Source: Clitoria ternatea (Eukaryota; Streptophyta; Magnoliopsida; Fabales; Fabaceae). From it: DNA of 64,000 bases. Positions 11,601 to 26,600 of this stretch are shown here, one piece after another. The notes under the pieces were generated by a model. The model saw only the letters and a program-made list of their open reading frames with translations. It was not told where the DNA came from and searched no databases. Made by a program: the position numbers and the translations under genes. The stretch covers positions 49,708,501-49,772,500 of the forward strand of contig CM075675.1 in NCBI GenBank assembly GCA_037962975.1, given 5' to 3'. The number at the start of each line of letters is the position of its first letter. The stretch's first letter is position 1.

Positions 11601-14600
11601 CTTGGTCAGCTTCCCATAATGTGGCTTATAGCCTAAAAAACATGTGATGTCTTTATTCATTATCTCAATGGCCAGTTCAATATGTAACAGATACAAAGGG
11701 GCATATGTTTCCTAAGTAAAAATTAGATGGAGTAATTACTTTTTCTTCCTGAAAATGTGATTGGATGGGGTTCTGCTCATTTAAATGCTAAGGGGACTGT
11801 GTTTGTGTTTATGGCTTCTATTTGGTGTTCAGCTCAACATTGTTTGGCTGCAATGATGGGTTGTTTTAATTCTACTCTAGACCCTGGATGATATCGTATC
11901 CTGTACCAATTTGTATTTTCCCTCCTTTCTCATGAAATTTCTATTTCTATAATAAAATGTTTAGTTTAACTGCAACAAGCTCAATTCTTATTCATTTTTT
12001 CAATCTTCAAATGGAGTTTTATTTTTTACGGTTGGTTCTCAATGATGCATCCTTAATTATGCATATTATTGCCTTTCCAACTTATTTGGATCCTTCTTGT
12101 AAACAGATTTGTGAGCGACTTGGAGTTGGGCAAAAAAAGAGCCACATTCGAATTGTCAATTTGTGCTATAGATTTGGAATGAAAGTGCGGGAAGAACAAT
12201 GCCTAAAATCCAAGACCATTCGAGTTTGGACTTCTAAAAATTTCAACCCTCTACCAGAAGAAGTTGAACTTATTCACAAGCTCGATGAAAATGAAAGTTT
12301 AAATCAATATGTGCCTTACAGTTCAAAAACAATATCTGAATTTGAGTCTTCAACCATTAATGGAGAACTTGCTGACCTGGAAAAGTTGGAAGATAATGGA
12401 ATTGGAAGGGAACCATCTTCTGTATCACCAAGGAATATAGAGTCAGACTTGGTACAAACACCAACGGACATGCAAGATTTTGCTCTTGATCAAAGGGGTA
12501 CTGTTTCTCGCTGCAAATTTGTCAGCTCATCGATGGAGACAGACAATGCATCGTCAGGAGCTTTTCCTTCTGATTCATTGAAACAACTCTCTACAGGATC
12601 CTATCAAAGATATCCAAGTTCTTTTTATACCGTGGATGGTGTTAGAAGGGCAAATAGGATACTAGAAAGACTGAAGGTCTTTGTCTTTTTACCCCTTCCT
12701 AATTCTTCTGTATTGCTGGTGGAGCCAGGGTTTATTTCCCCAAATTTTTTATCGTAGTTTCTAAATTTATTACATTTTTACATTTTTACTTCTGCAGGCT
12801 GAAAGGTTCATTTTGAAACCTGATTTGAATAGGTGGCTTAATACCTTCGAGTCTACAAAATTGGACCGCAAGACTATTGACCGAATATTAACAAAACTTC
12901 AGGAACAAGGGCAGGTCAAATGCATAACAGTTCATTCCCCTCTTATTTCTGAATATTCCAGGACAAAAGATTGCGTGGTGGTTGTGCATCCATCCATAAG
13001 TCTATCTCCTGAGTTTTATGATGAAGTTCAAGATAGAGTGCGATCATTTAATAATTATATTCGCAGCAAAAATACTTCAGATCTGAAAAATGATGAGTCA
13101 ATACCTGTAATGGAAGATATTCAGACAAATCAAAGCCTACTAGTTCCGGATGGGCGGGGTGATAGAACAGAAGTCTTGCGTGCTAATGGATTTGTATTAG
13201 CAAAAATGACTCGTGCAAAGCTGCTGCACAGTTTTCTTTGGGACTGTCTTCATAGGTCCCCAAGCCTTAATGATGGTTTATCATCTAAAAAATGTTTCTA
13301 TGAGCAAACAGATAATCCTCACAGTAGCAGCAAATTATTTTCTCTAGAAACAGCTATTAAAGAAATTCCAGTTGAACTATTCCTACAAGTTGTTGGGTCC
13401 AATAAAAAATATGAAGAAATGCTCGAAAAGTGCAAGATGGGTTCACGTCTTTCTGATCTTCCTATGGAGGAATACAAATGTTTGATGGATGCTCATGCAA
13501 CAGGAAGGCTGTCATTTGTTATTGACCTTTTACGGCGGTTAAAGGTATTCTCGTTGACTGAATTTATGTTATTTGTTTTTAATTGGAATGCTTTAAAATA
13601 TCATCTTGATTACTTTTTTTTTTCCTGGTTCCATCTCATTAAGATTTGGAACTGGGACTGGAGTATTCAACCCTTTAACATGCTAGAGTCATCTTTCACA
13701 AAAGATAAAAAAGTGTATTTCAATCCCTTGACATGCTGCTGTCATCATTCGTGGAAAGGCTAATCTTTTGTCTCTTTTAGAGCAACATTATCAGAGAGAC
13801 TTTTTTCAGTCAATGTTGAGGATTTTCTTTCTCATTTCTGTTTCCTTTTTTTTTTTTGTCTCTCTACTTAATTAGACCCATTTATCCTATCTTCGTCCTT
13901 TTGGTGGCACATACAAGTCAGAATAGGCCAGCTTCTTGACAAAGGCCAATGGCCTGCCCTATTTAATGCCAAGCCTGACTTTGCCGGACCTGTTTCTAGC
14001 ATTTCAAAAAGCCTCTTTGAATAAAAAGGTTAGACTCGGGCCTTTTAAAAAGTCTATTAGGCTTGATAAGGGCCAGCTTATTTATATACATGAATAAAAA
14101 AACAAAAAATTATAATATGTATTAAATTAATTATTAATTATATACTATATGTTGAAAGTCCCACATTGACTAGAGATATGGGTAATCCTCATCCTATAAG
14201 CTAACTTTGACGATTGAGTTAGGTCCAATACCCAAATTTAAGATAGTATCAAAGCTTAGTTTAGATTTGTTATTGGGCCAGAATTGGAAAGCACGATTTT
14301 TGATTTTGACACCAATGAGTAGTGGGTTCATTGGGAATACATGGATTTGTGAGTTCTCTCATCAGGCTATAGATACCATGTTGAAATTATGGTGTTTTAG
14401 GTACAGAGAGAGAGAAAGATGAAAGAAAATAAATAATAATTGATCTAGGAAGAATTACAATATGTTGATGTGTGTCCGTAATCTAGAAGACGATCACCTA
14501 TTTATATTAATTATGATCTTATATATAAGTAAGGAAATAAATCATAATAATAAATGATAACTAATCCTATGAGATATTATAGAAATAAGGAAGCTAATAC

Positions 14601-17600
14601 TATAAGATATTTTAGGATATTATCGGATATGATAATATAATTTCATAAAGAAACAATATCAAAGATCTTCTCCTCAGGGCTGGCATGGCTGAGTCAAAAG
14701 GAATCTTCACTCCAATGCCTAGAGGGTGATCACAGAATGTTGGTGATCCTATGTCTGATTCGTCTCTTTCCATGTTTACTGTTTGACCCAGCCATCCAAA
14801 TGTGTCTTGCCCAGCGAACACCGGAATCTCAAGCTTCCTCCACTTTTTTGGTGCTCTGTTACAGGATGAGTCTTTTGACCCAAACCCCTGTTTCAGAGTA
14901 GTCCTCCACATGGCCTTCATCATGGGTACTCTTTTCTCCAAATTTCTCTTTCACTATGTGTGTTAGGTCTTCAAGCATTTCTTCCATCTTCTTGAACCTT
15001 GCGTCTTGCAATTCTTTACGAGTTTCTTGCTCGTCCCTAGCAGCTGTGATAGCCTTCTCCAGGGAATTTAGTTGTGCCTCTGTTCTTGTGTCTATTGGTG
15101 TAACAGTGCTCCCTGAATAGGGAGCTCTGATACCAGTTTATAGGTACCAGACCAGAGAAGTTAAGAATGCAAACAATGAATTTTATTTAGAATTGTCCCA
15201 CAATCCTCCTGGCCAATATGACAGCAGCAGAAGGTCAGGAAAATAATTAAAGAATACAAGCTTTAGAGGGATTTGGAGAGCCCTGCATCCTCCCACAACC
15301 TAGATCTCTGAGTACTCAAAAATATATCTACCTCTCTCTTCTAATCCCCTATTTATAATGTTACCCTAACTATCTAATTTATGGACTGAGTCAGTTACTC
15401 TCTATGTCAAGGTTTTGATCCCTTGTGTCTTTCTCTTTCTGTCTTTCTTTTCTTTTGTACACCTTATATATTTTGAGCCTGGGCATCCTATCAACATTCC
15501 ACTAAAATGGAAAGTGAGAAACAGTTTGGAAACAGAAAGTCAAAAAGTTAATAGAAATATAAGATTACCATTACATTTTGAAATTTAATGATATGTGTAT
15601 GATGTGGATTTATTTGTGTAGTTGATTCGGATGGTAACTGATTCACAATCTAGAGATGGAGTGAAAACCTCTCCTACTTTTACTCACATGATGGAGCTTA
15701 AGCCTTATATCGAGGAACCCTTTTCAAATGAGGCAGCTTCTTTGAATTTTATATTTGTTGATCTTCGACCAAGAATCAGACATGATTTTATCCTCTCTGA
15801 TAGAGATGCAGTTAATGAATATTGGCAAACATTGGAGTATTGCTATGCTACTGCTGATCGAAATGCTGCTTCATATGCATTTCCTGGATCTGTGGTCCCT
15901 GAGGTAATCCCCAAATTTGTGTCTAGTGGACAATTTCAAAACTTTTGACTCTTTATGGCTTATATCAGATTCCAGCGTAATATTATATTTTGATGCTGTA
16001 ATACCAGTCCAAACTAATGTTTGTAGTTTTTTGTTTAAACTGTTAGCTTTTCCGATACCGTTCATGGGCAACTAGTCATCTTATGACAGCTGAACAACGT
16101 GCTAAACTTTTAAAGCGTGTAAAGAAGGATGATTTCAGTGAAAAAATTTCATTTAGGGATTGCGAGAAGATTGCAAAAGATTTGAATCTTACCTTGGAGC
16201 AGGTTTGTTTTGTTCAAGTGTTTAATGTGATTTTGTTGTTTCTCTTTTTTGGAAAATGCAACATCAGTATGATCCCCCACCCCTACCCAAAAAAGAAGGG
16301 TTTAATTTTGATATGCCATCAGTCTTAGGACTTTTATACTGTCAACTATTAGAATACGCCCTATGGTCATATGGCTTTTAATGTAGTTATCACAAAAGTA
16401 AATAACTTTTAATATATGCCAATAGTTTGATTGGTTCAAACTTCAAAGTTTAAATTCCAATCAAATTATAAGAAAATCAGTATCAGTAGGTGAACATATG
16501 CTTGAGAGAACATAGATTTTGTTGGAAGTCTTAGATTGCTCGCCTCATCATATTTTGCATGATTTAAATACTTGTTGGGCCACTCCAACCATTGCCAATT
16601 GGTTTTGGGGTGGAACCTTTAACATGGTATCAGAGCTAGAGCATTCTTTCCGATTCTTATGGGCCAAGAGTTGCTCTTTCATTGTGGGTCAAAAGTTACC
16701 CTTTGCCTGGTCCGGCAGGCTTCGTTGGAGGGGTGTGTTGGAAGTTCCACATTGCCTACCTCATCATATTTCGCATGGTTTAAATACTTGTTGGGCCACT
16801 CCAACCATTGCCAATTGGTTTTGGGAAGGAACCTTTAATATCTTAAATTTGGGTATTAGGCCTAACTCAATCCTAAAAGCTTGTCATAGGATGAGGTTTA
16901 CCCTCCACCTTATATACTTTTGATTAGCCATATCTCTAGTCCACCTTTGCGCTCTGGAATGGAACGCAGATAACTACGGGTGGCCTGTGGGTTTTATAGA
17001 ACACTCCCACACTCAGGAATGGAGTGTGGACAACATGGGTGACCCAACAACGGATCTAGGATAGGCTCTGATACCATCTTAAATTTGGATATTAGGCCTA
17101 ACTCAATCCTAAAAGCTAGTTCATAGGATGAGGTTTACCCTCCACCTTATATACTTTTGATTAGCCATATCTCTAGTCAATGTGGGACTTTTTAACAGAT
17201 TTCATGGGCTCCTATTGTCTCAATTCAATTGACACTGTTACAAGCTATTTTGCTCAAATAAAATGTTACAATCTTGTCACTTTGATAGGTTTCTCCCAAA
17301 ATAGTTTTTCCATTATATTATTTCATTTTTATCTAAGAAAGAATGATTGTGTAATTGTAGTTGACAAGAAACCTTTGATCAATTATGATGTGGGAATTAG
17401 TCGCTTTAATGTAGGTTAACTTAGTGTCTTAGTAACGCAGTTCGCATCTTGAACTTGTTGCTTCTAGTTTTAGAGACATAAGTTTGGTAAATTATACTGA
17501 GAACTGTCAATGGGAAGTGAACTCCTTGAATTTGGAACTTCTAGTGTGAAAAGTGAATTCTTTTTTATTAGAATAAAATGGAATGAAGTTTCCTCGTCGA

Positions 17601-20600
17601 GTATTGTAGCCACTATTTCAAAATGAGTGTGTTGCAATTCTCTCCAATATGTACCTTTATTAGTTCATTTTAATTTTAATGTCACCTGTAGGTACTTAGC
17701 ATGTATTCTAGTAGGCATCGCCGTTGCCTTAATCAGTCTAAAGATGAAGAAAATAGTTCACTTGAATGCAAGGGTAGTACATCTCGCCGCAGGAAAAATA
17801 ATTCCACTGAGCTCAAGCCTGCAAAACATGCAAGAATTGATGCAGCAACTGATGTTTTGAGCATGAACAAAGAAGAACCACATAATTTGGATCTACATTC
17901 AGGACAGCATGCAACCCATGTGGAAGAATTTGAGGAGGATGATTATGAAGTTGAGGGTTCGCAAGGCTGTATCCCCCTTATTAGCCAGTGTGTATTAACC
18001 AAAATGAAGCCAGCACGCGAAAGGAGATTCATTTGGTCAGACAAAACTGATAGGTAAGAAAAATTTTAGGAACCTGCCAAAGAGTAAAGCAGATAAGTTT
18101 TTACTTTGATTATAGTGTTGTGAAGAGTGTGAAAATAATGGCTCTGTGAAGTTGGATTGTTTTACATTGAAGCCTAGTTTAATGAACTAATACAGCTTAT
18201 TCTTGCATGTATTTTTTGTTTGTTCCGAATTGATGAATATAATGCCTGTGTATTATTTTGCTGTGGCACCACTGATGCAAGCTTAAATTGTAATAGAATT
18301 ATTGTACTGTTGTAAGAGAGAGAAGAGCGTGGAAGATAAGATAGTATTCATTAGTTAGTTGTAACAGAAAGGATTATTCTAGAATAATGAGTCAGCACAG
18401 ACTCATCCTAACTAACTATGCCACAATGCGCCACTAAACTATTAAATACACCAACAAATTGAAAGTTATTTTGAAGCTTTATTTTTATACGGTGGCATTG
18501 GGCTTAATATATTGCCCAAGCAAGTTGAGTGTATATTTGCTGTAATTCAGATTACAAATTCTTCATGCCCATTCTATTCAGTAATTTGAATGCATATGTG
18601 CTGTAATTCAGATTACAAATTGTTTGTATCCATTCTATTCTGTAATTTGAATGCATATTTGCAATAATTCAGATTAAAAATTGTTTACCAATGTTCCTAT
18701 TTCCTTAGAGTGAAGATCACTGATTTTTAACCCCTCTCTTATGTGGCTATTAATATGGTATTGTCTATGTAGTCTGAGCATCTATAGTTTGGTATCATTT
18801 CAGGCAGTTGGTGATCCAATATGCCAAACACCGTGCTGTTCTTGGAGCCAGACATCACAGAATGGATTGGACCTCAATTTCTGATCTCCCAGCTCCTCCA
18901 AGAACTTGTAGGAGAAGAATGAGTTTTCTGAATGGTAACTTAAGATTTAGGAAAGCTGTGAACACACTCTGTACCATCCTCAGTGAAAGATATGCAAAAC
19001 AACTGGAGAAGTTGCAGAACTTCTCATTAAACAAAGATAATTGCAAACAGTTTGTGCGATCCAAATCTTGTGAAGGTGTCCACAATAATTATGTTTCAGA
19101 TGTTGAAAATCCAATCACAAGTCTAAACATAGAGGCTTGGGATGATTTGGAGAACAAAAGTATCAAGAAGGCCCTTGATGAGGTTCTTCGTTGCAAGATG
19201 ATGGCTAAGCTGGAAGCTTCTTCCCAGAAAGTTCAATTACAATCTGAAGGGTGGTTGGATGCCAACGCAAATACTGACGGATATGTAATTCTCTAATACT
19301 TCAACAACAGTAATGTCATGTCATTGCTTATCCAACTGAGACTTAACGTATTTCTGGCTTGATCTAATATTTAATTTTTAATTTCATATATTCCCTTTCT
19401 TTCTCCTTTTATTGTCCTTCTTGGGTTAATATTTTTGTATATAATTTGTTATACAGTCTTTCATTATTCTGGAAGCTGTCTGACTAAAGGAATCTTTTTT
19501 TTTTAGTTGCCGGAATCTCTAGAAAATGAACAAATTATGGCATCTTTTCCTAGTGAAATTACTCAGAGTCATCATGGGAAGCCCCATACATTTTCTCGCC
19601 AAAGATCACGTCGGCAGCACCTTGATAAAAAATTGACTAGATTTTTGAATAATGGATCTCATGTTTATAGACAAGTACACGAATCATTGGCTGTTTCTAA
19701 TGCTGTAGAGCTCTTTAAACTTGTTTTCTTAAGCACCTCAGTGGGTCCACAGGCACCAAATCTACTAGCTGACATTCTTCGGCGATATTCAGAGCATGAT
19801 CTGTTTGCTGCTTTTAACTATCTTAGAGAGAAAAAGATCATGGTAAATTGTTCTCAATCTCAGTTTGCATCTGTATTGATTGTGCGAGATGCAATGTTGC
19901 ATGGTTATATGCTTTATTTGACTCTATGCTGTTAATTGTTCTAAGTATTGTATCTTTATATTGGTCATTATGTGAAATAATAATATGCATCATATAATTT
20001 GTAATGCATACACTGAAGATTGTATTTCCATTTCACGTTTGCTAATAAGTAGACATTTTCTCTAGAGCACTTCATAAAATGACTGTGGGTGTGTGGCCTC
20101 ACAGATCTTAACTCTGAAGCCTGTTACAAATTGCAAACAGGTAACCTTTATCATAAACTTGAATTATGAGGAAATATTTGGTGTTACATTTTAGAAGAGA
20201 TGACAGAGAATTGGTTAAGATTGTTTAGCCATGTGCAAAGAAGAGCACTAGAAGCTCTGTTGAGGAGAGTAGATTGCACAATTGTATAGTCCTGGAAAAG
20301 GGGTAAGGTTGACCAAGAAGGACATTTGAGGAAATTATTAAAACAGATCTCATGATGAATACTATCCTTAAGAATTTAGCTTTGATGGAGCCCTATTGTG
20401 TCATGTGCCCCATGTAGCTGACTGAATCTAGTGGGCTAAGGCTATTGTTGTTGTGTTTATCACAAAAATAACTGTTGAGAAATACAACCACCTACCCACC
20501 ATCCACTCACAAGTTATGTACCACAAATCCCTATAAATAATATAGCTCCGGTGAGATCACAAAACACACGGAATTCATATGTTCTCTCATTTTCCCTCTT

Positions 20601-23600
20601 TTAACACTATATGTATATATTAAATTTTATTATTTTCCATATTATATGACTTCAAAATGAAAAATAGAAAAACAACAAAAAAAGAAATGGATATCCCCTA
20701 GGGGTAAGTATCTAAGGTTAGTGAAAATGAATAAGGTAGAACAATTTTGTCAGTTTCTTTTTGATGGAGAAATCAAAAATATCTAATTCAAGCAAGGTTA
20801 AAAAAAATTGTTGGAATTTGGGGTGATTCATCGATTTGGGTTGCAATTCCAACTCAAAAATGAGGCGCTGTTCGATTCGTATCTCCAGATGCTAGCGTTA
20901 TATCGAATCGTATCTTTCGTATCGCGATACGTACGATACCGATAACACTGCTGATAACCTGTTACTTAACTGTAGTGCACATTTTCTTTTGAACTTATGA
21001 GACATGGCTGTTGTCTTTAGGCTTCTGAAGAGGTTAAAACTATGATGAAGAACCCTCCTTGAACCCTGAACTGCCTGAAAGTTTGTTATGTATCATCTGG
21101 TATTGTTGCTGTTTATTTTAATTTAGCCCTGCACTGAGTTGTTTTACATTTTTACTACATGACATCCTTTCCTTTTCCATTCTCCTCTATTACTATTTTC
21201 TGTTTTGTATAGACAATCTGAATGTGAGTGTGCATGGGTACTTTTGTTCAAGTTGTAATTACATTGACATTTAACAGGTTGGGGGAAATGGTGGTGAACG
21301 TTTTGAACTGTCACAACAATTCTTGCATGGTGTTTCAAAGTCACCGTTTCCATTTAATACTGGAAAGCAAGCTGTTAGATTTTCTGAGTGGTTGCAGGAA
21401 AAAGACCAAGACCTCACAGAAGGGGGCTCTAATCTTGCTGATGATCTACAATGTGGGGGCATTTTTCATTTATTTGCTTTAGTCTCATCAGGTGAACTTT
21501 CAATTTCACCATGCCTACCAGATAATGGTGTTGGAGAGGCTGAAGATTTGAGAAGTTCAACTGCAAAACGTAAATCTGATGCTATTGATAGTAATAAAGC
21601 TAAAAAACTGAAATCCTTGTTTGGAGTAGAAGGTGAAATTATTTCTCGCCGGGAAAAAGGTTTCCCTGGTATCATCGTTTATGCACGGCGCGTATCAATT
21701 TCAAGAGCTGATATTTTAAATATGTTCAAGGATAATGATAGCAATGCCCAATCTTTTGAGGGGAATTTCCAATTAAACAAAGGCCAAAGCAGTAATTATT
21801 CACTTCCTGACCATATGTTGGAAATCATTAACTCTTGTGACCCTATACCCGTGGAAGAAAATCATATCGAATCACCCTGGGAAGCTATGACCCTTTATGC
21901 ACAACGTTTGATTTCAGAGTCTTCCAATCAAGAACATGCAATTGATATTTGTGCTGAGGTCTTCAAGGCCGTTTATGCTTCCATCCAAAAGGCTGGTGAC
22001 CAAGGATTAAGCATGGGAGAAATTTCTCAACTTATAAACCTGCCAGGTATAAATGCTGAGATTTAATCAAGTATAAAGATGACTTATAATTAAGAGTAAA
22101 TAGTCAAATTGGTCGTCGAAAGATAGGATGACCACCAACTAGATCCCTCAAAGATGATGGTCACACAAAAAGTCCTCCAAAGATTGATTTGACCATCATA
22201 TTGGTCTCTAGATCGTTTCTTGGCGACTAAAATAACCTTTTTAAGCGGTTTTAATTGATTTAACCACCAAGAAGGAGTCTAATGACAGATATGGTGGCCA
22301 AATTAATCTTTCAAAGACTTATTTGCTGACATCATCTTTAAGGGTCTTTGGAGGAACAACTTGACTGTTTACTCTAAAATTAATCATTTAATATTTATAA
22401 AGACTTTCAATTATATATACATATGTGAGATTCTTTATTGTTTTTTGGCTTTATATCTTTCAGGAGCAGAGGTAGATGGATTGATTATTGATGCTCTTCA
22501 AGCCTTTGGAAAAGTCTTAAAGGTTATACCTCTTGTTTCAATAATTATAGCATGTTCAGATTATAATATGCTACTCATGGTCTGACCCAAAAGAAACAGT
22601 TTTTTTCTTCTATTAAAACCATGGTTTGAGACCTAACATCATGTTAAACACAACCCCAGTACTAAATGATGATTTTTCAAAACTTGTTATTTGTGGATGA
22701 AACTCAATTTACACCCAGACTAGGATTTGGGGTGTGTTCAATCAGATGCACTTAGCAGTCTGGAATTTTTGTGAATTTAAGAAACTTCTGCTGCTTGTGC
22801 TCTGTTGGGCAGAGTTACGCTGCTTTGTGCATTGATTTGACATATTGGTTACATCTACTACACTTCCCCTCAGTTGAAGCTATGAAACTGTTGTCCTGTG
22901 TCTTCGGTAATTATTTCTTTATTTTTTTGGTTTTCAGTTTTATTGAATTTCTGGTAATAGTGCAACTATATGTGACCAATACATATTTTTCTGAAGTAAC
23001 TTTCAAAGCTGTAGTGATTTGAGGCTTTGAGCCGTTTACCTCTGAAGAAGTTGAAAAGATTTTTTTCTCAAACAATAAGTTGTTCTTAGGATGGTTTGAG
23101 GTCCATCATATTCTCTTTTAATATTAGCTCTTTTCCCATTTTTTCTATAATAATATTCTCTTTACTGTGAAGGTCAATGCTTATGATACGGTCCGTGTTG
23201 TTGATTCCTTATACAGTCACAAGTACTTTTTGACACCTGTGTCTGAATTTTGTAAACGTGTTGGGCAACCTTTCTCAACAAAAACCAATGGGAAAAGAGA
23301 TCATACATGTGAACTATACAAATCAAAACAAAGTGATACAACTTCTGTTGATACTCCTAGAGAAAGAAACTCTGGTATTGATAGTGTGCACAAAGTGACA
23401 ATTCTTAATCTTCCACACGGGGATGTGGATTCTGCAAATCAAGCTTGTAATAGGAATAAAGGCTTTAAGCAAGACAAACATGGCCTATCTAGATCGGATC
23501 ACGAGAAAGAAACACTCAAATTTGCTTCTGATGTATATGTGCCAATATTGCCATGGATGAATGGAGATGGGACCATCAACAGCATTGTTTATAGGGGAAT

Positions 23601-26600
23601 CAAACGTCGTGTTCTTGGAATAGTGATGCAAAACCCTGGAATATTGGAGGTATATGCAATCTTTATAATGATTCTTTTATTCTTTTATAATATATTTAAA
23701 GTTTCATGGAACTTTGAAATGGATTTGGTTGAGTGTTGCTGCTGCACATGAATATTTTGCATTGCTTCTGTTAGATTTCCTCATTAAGAGGGCGTAATGA
23801 AAACCACAAAAGGACTAAAGGAAAAGTATTTGTCTTTATCCTATCCGTAGTTTTGCAATCCTTAGTTGTTTCATCCTTTAGAAATGAATTGGATTAACTT
23901 ATTCAGCAAATATGAGACTTCATTTTATTGATGATGGAGTGGAGTGCTAGAAAGCAGCACTCTTGGCACTCTCCCCTCCAAACTACGTTTCATTGAAATT
24001 TATTGGAATCATGAAAGTATATTAATGAAGCATAATATTAGGATTTGTAGGAGTGTTAATGGACTTGGAATTCATTAGTTTTATCTCTTCCTAAATGTCC
24101 ATTGTATATTTCCTTTGAGAAATTACAATACCAATGTTATATTGTGCCACCTCTTTTCCCAAGAAATACTTAAGTCTGTGAAGATCCTTCGTCTATCTTA
24201 AATTTGGGTGTTGGGCCTAACTCAATCCTAAAAGCTAGCTTATAGGATGAGGATTACCCTCTACCTTATATACTTTTGATTGACCATATCTCTAGTCAAT
24301 GTGGGACTTTTAACACACCCCCTCACGCTCAAGAATGGAGCGTGGATAAATACAGGTGGCCCATGGGACTTATTAACACACTCCTCCACACTCAGGAATG
24401 AAACGCGAATAAATACGGGTGGCATGAGACTTACTAACACACCCCTTCGCGCTCAAGAATGGAGTGTGGGTGAATACGGGTGGCTTGTGGGTCTTATAGA
24501 ATACCCCCACACTCAAGAATGGAGCGTGGACAACATGGGTGACCCAACAACGGATCTAGGATAGGCTCTGATACCATCTTAAATTTGGGTGTTGGGCCTA
24601 ACTCAATCCTAAAAGCTAGCTTATAGAATGAGGATTACCCTCTACCTTATATACTTTTGATTGGCCATATCTCTAGCCAATGTGGGACTTTTAACAGTCT
24701 AAAACTGATACCAAAGATCTTTCACCTATATGATTCCACGGTGATGACTACCTGTCATGATTCATGACAATGTCATCAGTATAGGAAATTAAGGCATTTA
24801 ATAGTTGAATGGCAATAGAAGATAGAGTGGTTAGTCTCATTTCAAGTCATAGAGTTGTTGAACCACCATACTAAGTGTCTGTTTGGTATTTAGTTCGGAA
24901 ACTGGGTGACCAACTGAGTCATCTAATGGTCAATATTAATCTTACACGCCGTTCAATACACCTTAAAACTTTGTTTGACCAGCAAATTAAAAGTTTGCTT
25001 CTGGCCAACCCCAACTGGGAGCTAAATAGGCCCTGAACCTATAGAACCATACTCTAGGATACTATTTGAGATCATATAAAGACTTGCACAGACAACAAAC
25101 AAGTCCCAAAGAGCAACATAGTTAGTCTCACCTTGTAGGGAAGGATTCGTGATATTCTATTCAGAGTGGTCAATGATGGATGACAACCATATATAGGAAT
25201 AATCTGATCCAAGGCAGGTTGGTAAAAAGAGAGCTCTCACCATAATCCAACTCATCTGGATGTAACTTTTAGCAATGAGGTGAGTGTTAAGGTGATCAAG
25301 TTGGCCATTAGGACAAACCTTAACTATTACAGTGAAAACCCACCTATAGCCAACAACAGACTTTCAAGGCAGGGGAAACTTGATCCCATGTATCACTATG
25401 CTGAAGTGTAGATATATCATAAATCATAGCTTTTCTGCCACTATGATGAGCATGACCATCTTTAGTAGTCTTAGGAATAGAAACAAAGAGAGTGAGGAGA
25501 GACAAGTATAATGGGAAAGGGATAAGCAGTGATAGCTCAAAGTAATATAATACGGAGGAAGGTTAAAAGTAGAATGTTCATCTTTTCAACGAGTTATAGA
25601 ATGACCAGGCTCAGGAGGCAAAGCTTGGAGAGGAGTTAGCTTTGAAGGTAAGTAATAGATACCCATTAGTTAGTTAATAACAGTTATTTGTTGATGTCTA
25701 TTAGTTTCTGGGTTGTGGGCTGAGATAGTGAAGAATTAAATAAACTTGCCTATAAATAAATGAATGGCTTGGAGGAAGATTTTATCTTGTCATTTGAGAT
25801 GAAATAGGAGCCTTTTGGCATTGGGAGAGAACCAGGTCTCTCAAATACCTAGATTGTACTAGAGTTTCTATCAACATTGAGCTTTTTCTCTATTCTGAAC
25901 CAGTTTCTGTTAGCATGTCAAACAGTCTTATCATTGGTTGGTGGTGGCACACTGTTGGTAGGACACAAGAACAAAAATAGTTGGAGCTTTTGGAAGCAAG
26001 GGTCACTCAAACATAACGGCAAAGAGTCAAATAGTAATATAATATTTATGTTGAAAGAGAGAGAAACGAGAAAGCAAAGGATGAATGCCCTGTATGTTAG
26101 CACAATCTTAACCATTAAATTTCTAATGAACGGTAGTTAGTTCACTTTATTCTTTAAACTGCATCCCTTCACTTTAGATGAGTTGGATCCCTATTTCTAA
26201 TAGTCACATAATATTTAATTAATTGTATTTATGCCACATTTGTAAAGTGCCTTAAAAAAGTTGAATAGAAAGTGAGGTTGACTACATGGGTTGCAACGAA
26301 AACTAAATTAGAGAACCATATTGACCAACAAAAACAACAGTAAAGCCTTATGCCCTTTTCCCCGTAAGTAAGGTTGACTGATCCTATAATACCATTGTGC
26401 TCTATCATTAACCAACCCTTTAGGGGGGGGATCTCATTCACCAAAAGGTCCTTCAATAATTTCTTCTTGGTCTTCATCGACCTTTCTTCATAGGACAAAT
26501 CATCTGCTTCCCTGCTTGCAGGCGCCTACAGAGATTTTCTTTGCATATACCCAAACCACCTTAAGCGATTTTCTACCATTTTCTTCTCAATAGGTGTCAC

